A stretch of DNA of 64,000 nucleotides from contig NW_026515513.1 of the NCBI RefSeq assembly GCF_014898815.1, positions 682,001 through 746,000 of the forward strand, in the 5' to 3' direction. A program made the translations under genes and the position numbers. Position 1 is the stretch's first letter. Each line of letters opens with the position of its first letter. The DNA comes from Panonychus citri. Its lineage: Eukaryota > Arthropoda > Arachnida > Trombidiformes > Tetranychidae. Below the pieces are notes generated by a model. It was not told the DNA's origin. It ran no database searches and worked only from the letters and a program-made list of their open reading frames with translations. Shown one piece after another: positions 63,974-64,000 of the stretch.

Positions 63974-64000
63974 CTGAAATGCAATTAAAGTTTATCGTCA

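Noticed and set aside
1..64000. tRNA, rRNA, CRISPR, bacterial operon or phage features
   Set aside because: No cloverleaf with a GGTTCGAATCC-type arm, no regular repeat-spacer array and no prokaryotic gene structure was seen by eye. Short RNA genes could still be missed without a covariance scan.

Overview
The window is nuclear DNA from an AT-rich animal genome. Genes have spliceosomal GT-AG introns, low-complexity spacers of AG/CT and CAT/ATG repeats are common, and there are no operons or Shine-Dalgarno sites. An innexin, a Starvin-type BAG protein and an Approximated-type DHHC acyltransferase point to an arthropod; a mite or other chelicerate fits the compact exons and unfamiliar secreted proteins, but that rank is inference. 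I read no tRNA, rRNA, CRISPR array or intact transposase.

Layout. 1-1.1 kb: debris of two decayed genes (a class-III aminotransferase and a Cys-rich secreted protein) beside a short direct repeat. 7.1-10.4 kb (-): an intact Cys-rich secreted protein of the same family as one of the remnants. 12.0-14.0 kb (+): a possible two-exon orphan secreted protein. 14-22.8 kb: gene-poor and microsatellite-rich. 22.8-24.9 kb (-): BAG/Starvin co-chaperone with three IPV-type motifs. 27.2-31.8 kb: a large inverted repeat, arms about 0.73-0.83 kb around a 3.0 kb spacer. 33.4-34.6 kb (+): acyl-CoA delta-9-type desaturase flanked by direct repeats. 40.5-41.9 kb (+): intronless innexin. 42.5-45.0 kb (-): three-exon secreted or membrane protein. 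45-51.9 kb: no gene seen. 51.9-52.9 kb (-): four-exon small secreted basic protein, flanked by direct repeats covering its own 5' region. 53.8-56.4 kb (+): ectodomain-only protein with two tandem units like the GPR158/GPR179 extracellular region. 56.9-60.1 kb (-): ZDHHC9/14/18-type palmitoyltransferase. 61.4-61.8 kb (-): NXT1/p15 mRNA-export factor. 63.4 kb to the edge (-): 3' end of PICK1.

The identifiable genes are ordinary housekeeping and cell-surface genes and do not form one pathway. I did not find a convincing undescribed multi-gene system. The most distinctive points are the inverted repeat, two genes each bracketed by their own direct repeats, paired intact and decayed copies of a Cys-rich family, a tandem GPR158-like ectodomain without seven membrane helices, and a triple-IPV Starvin. 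Exon boundaries were set by hand from splice consensus and reading phase, and each total length was checked to be a whole number of codons.
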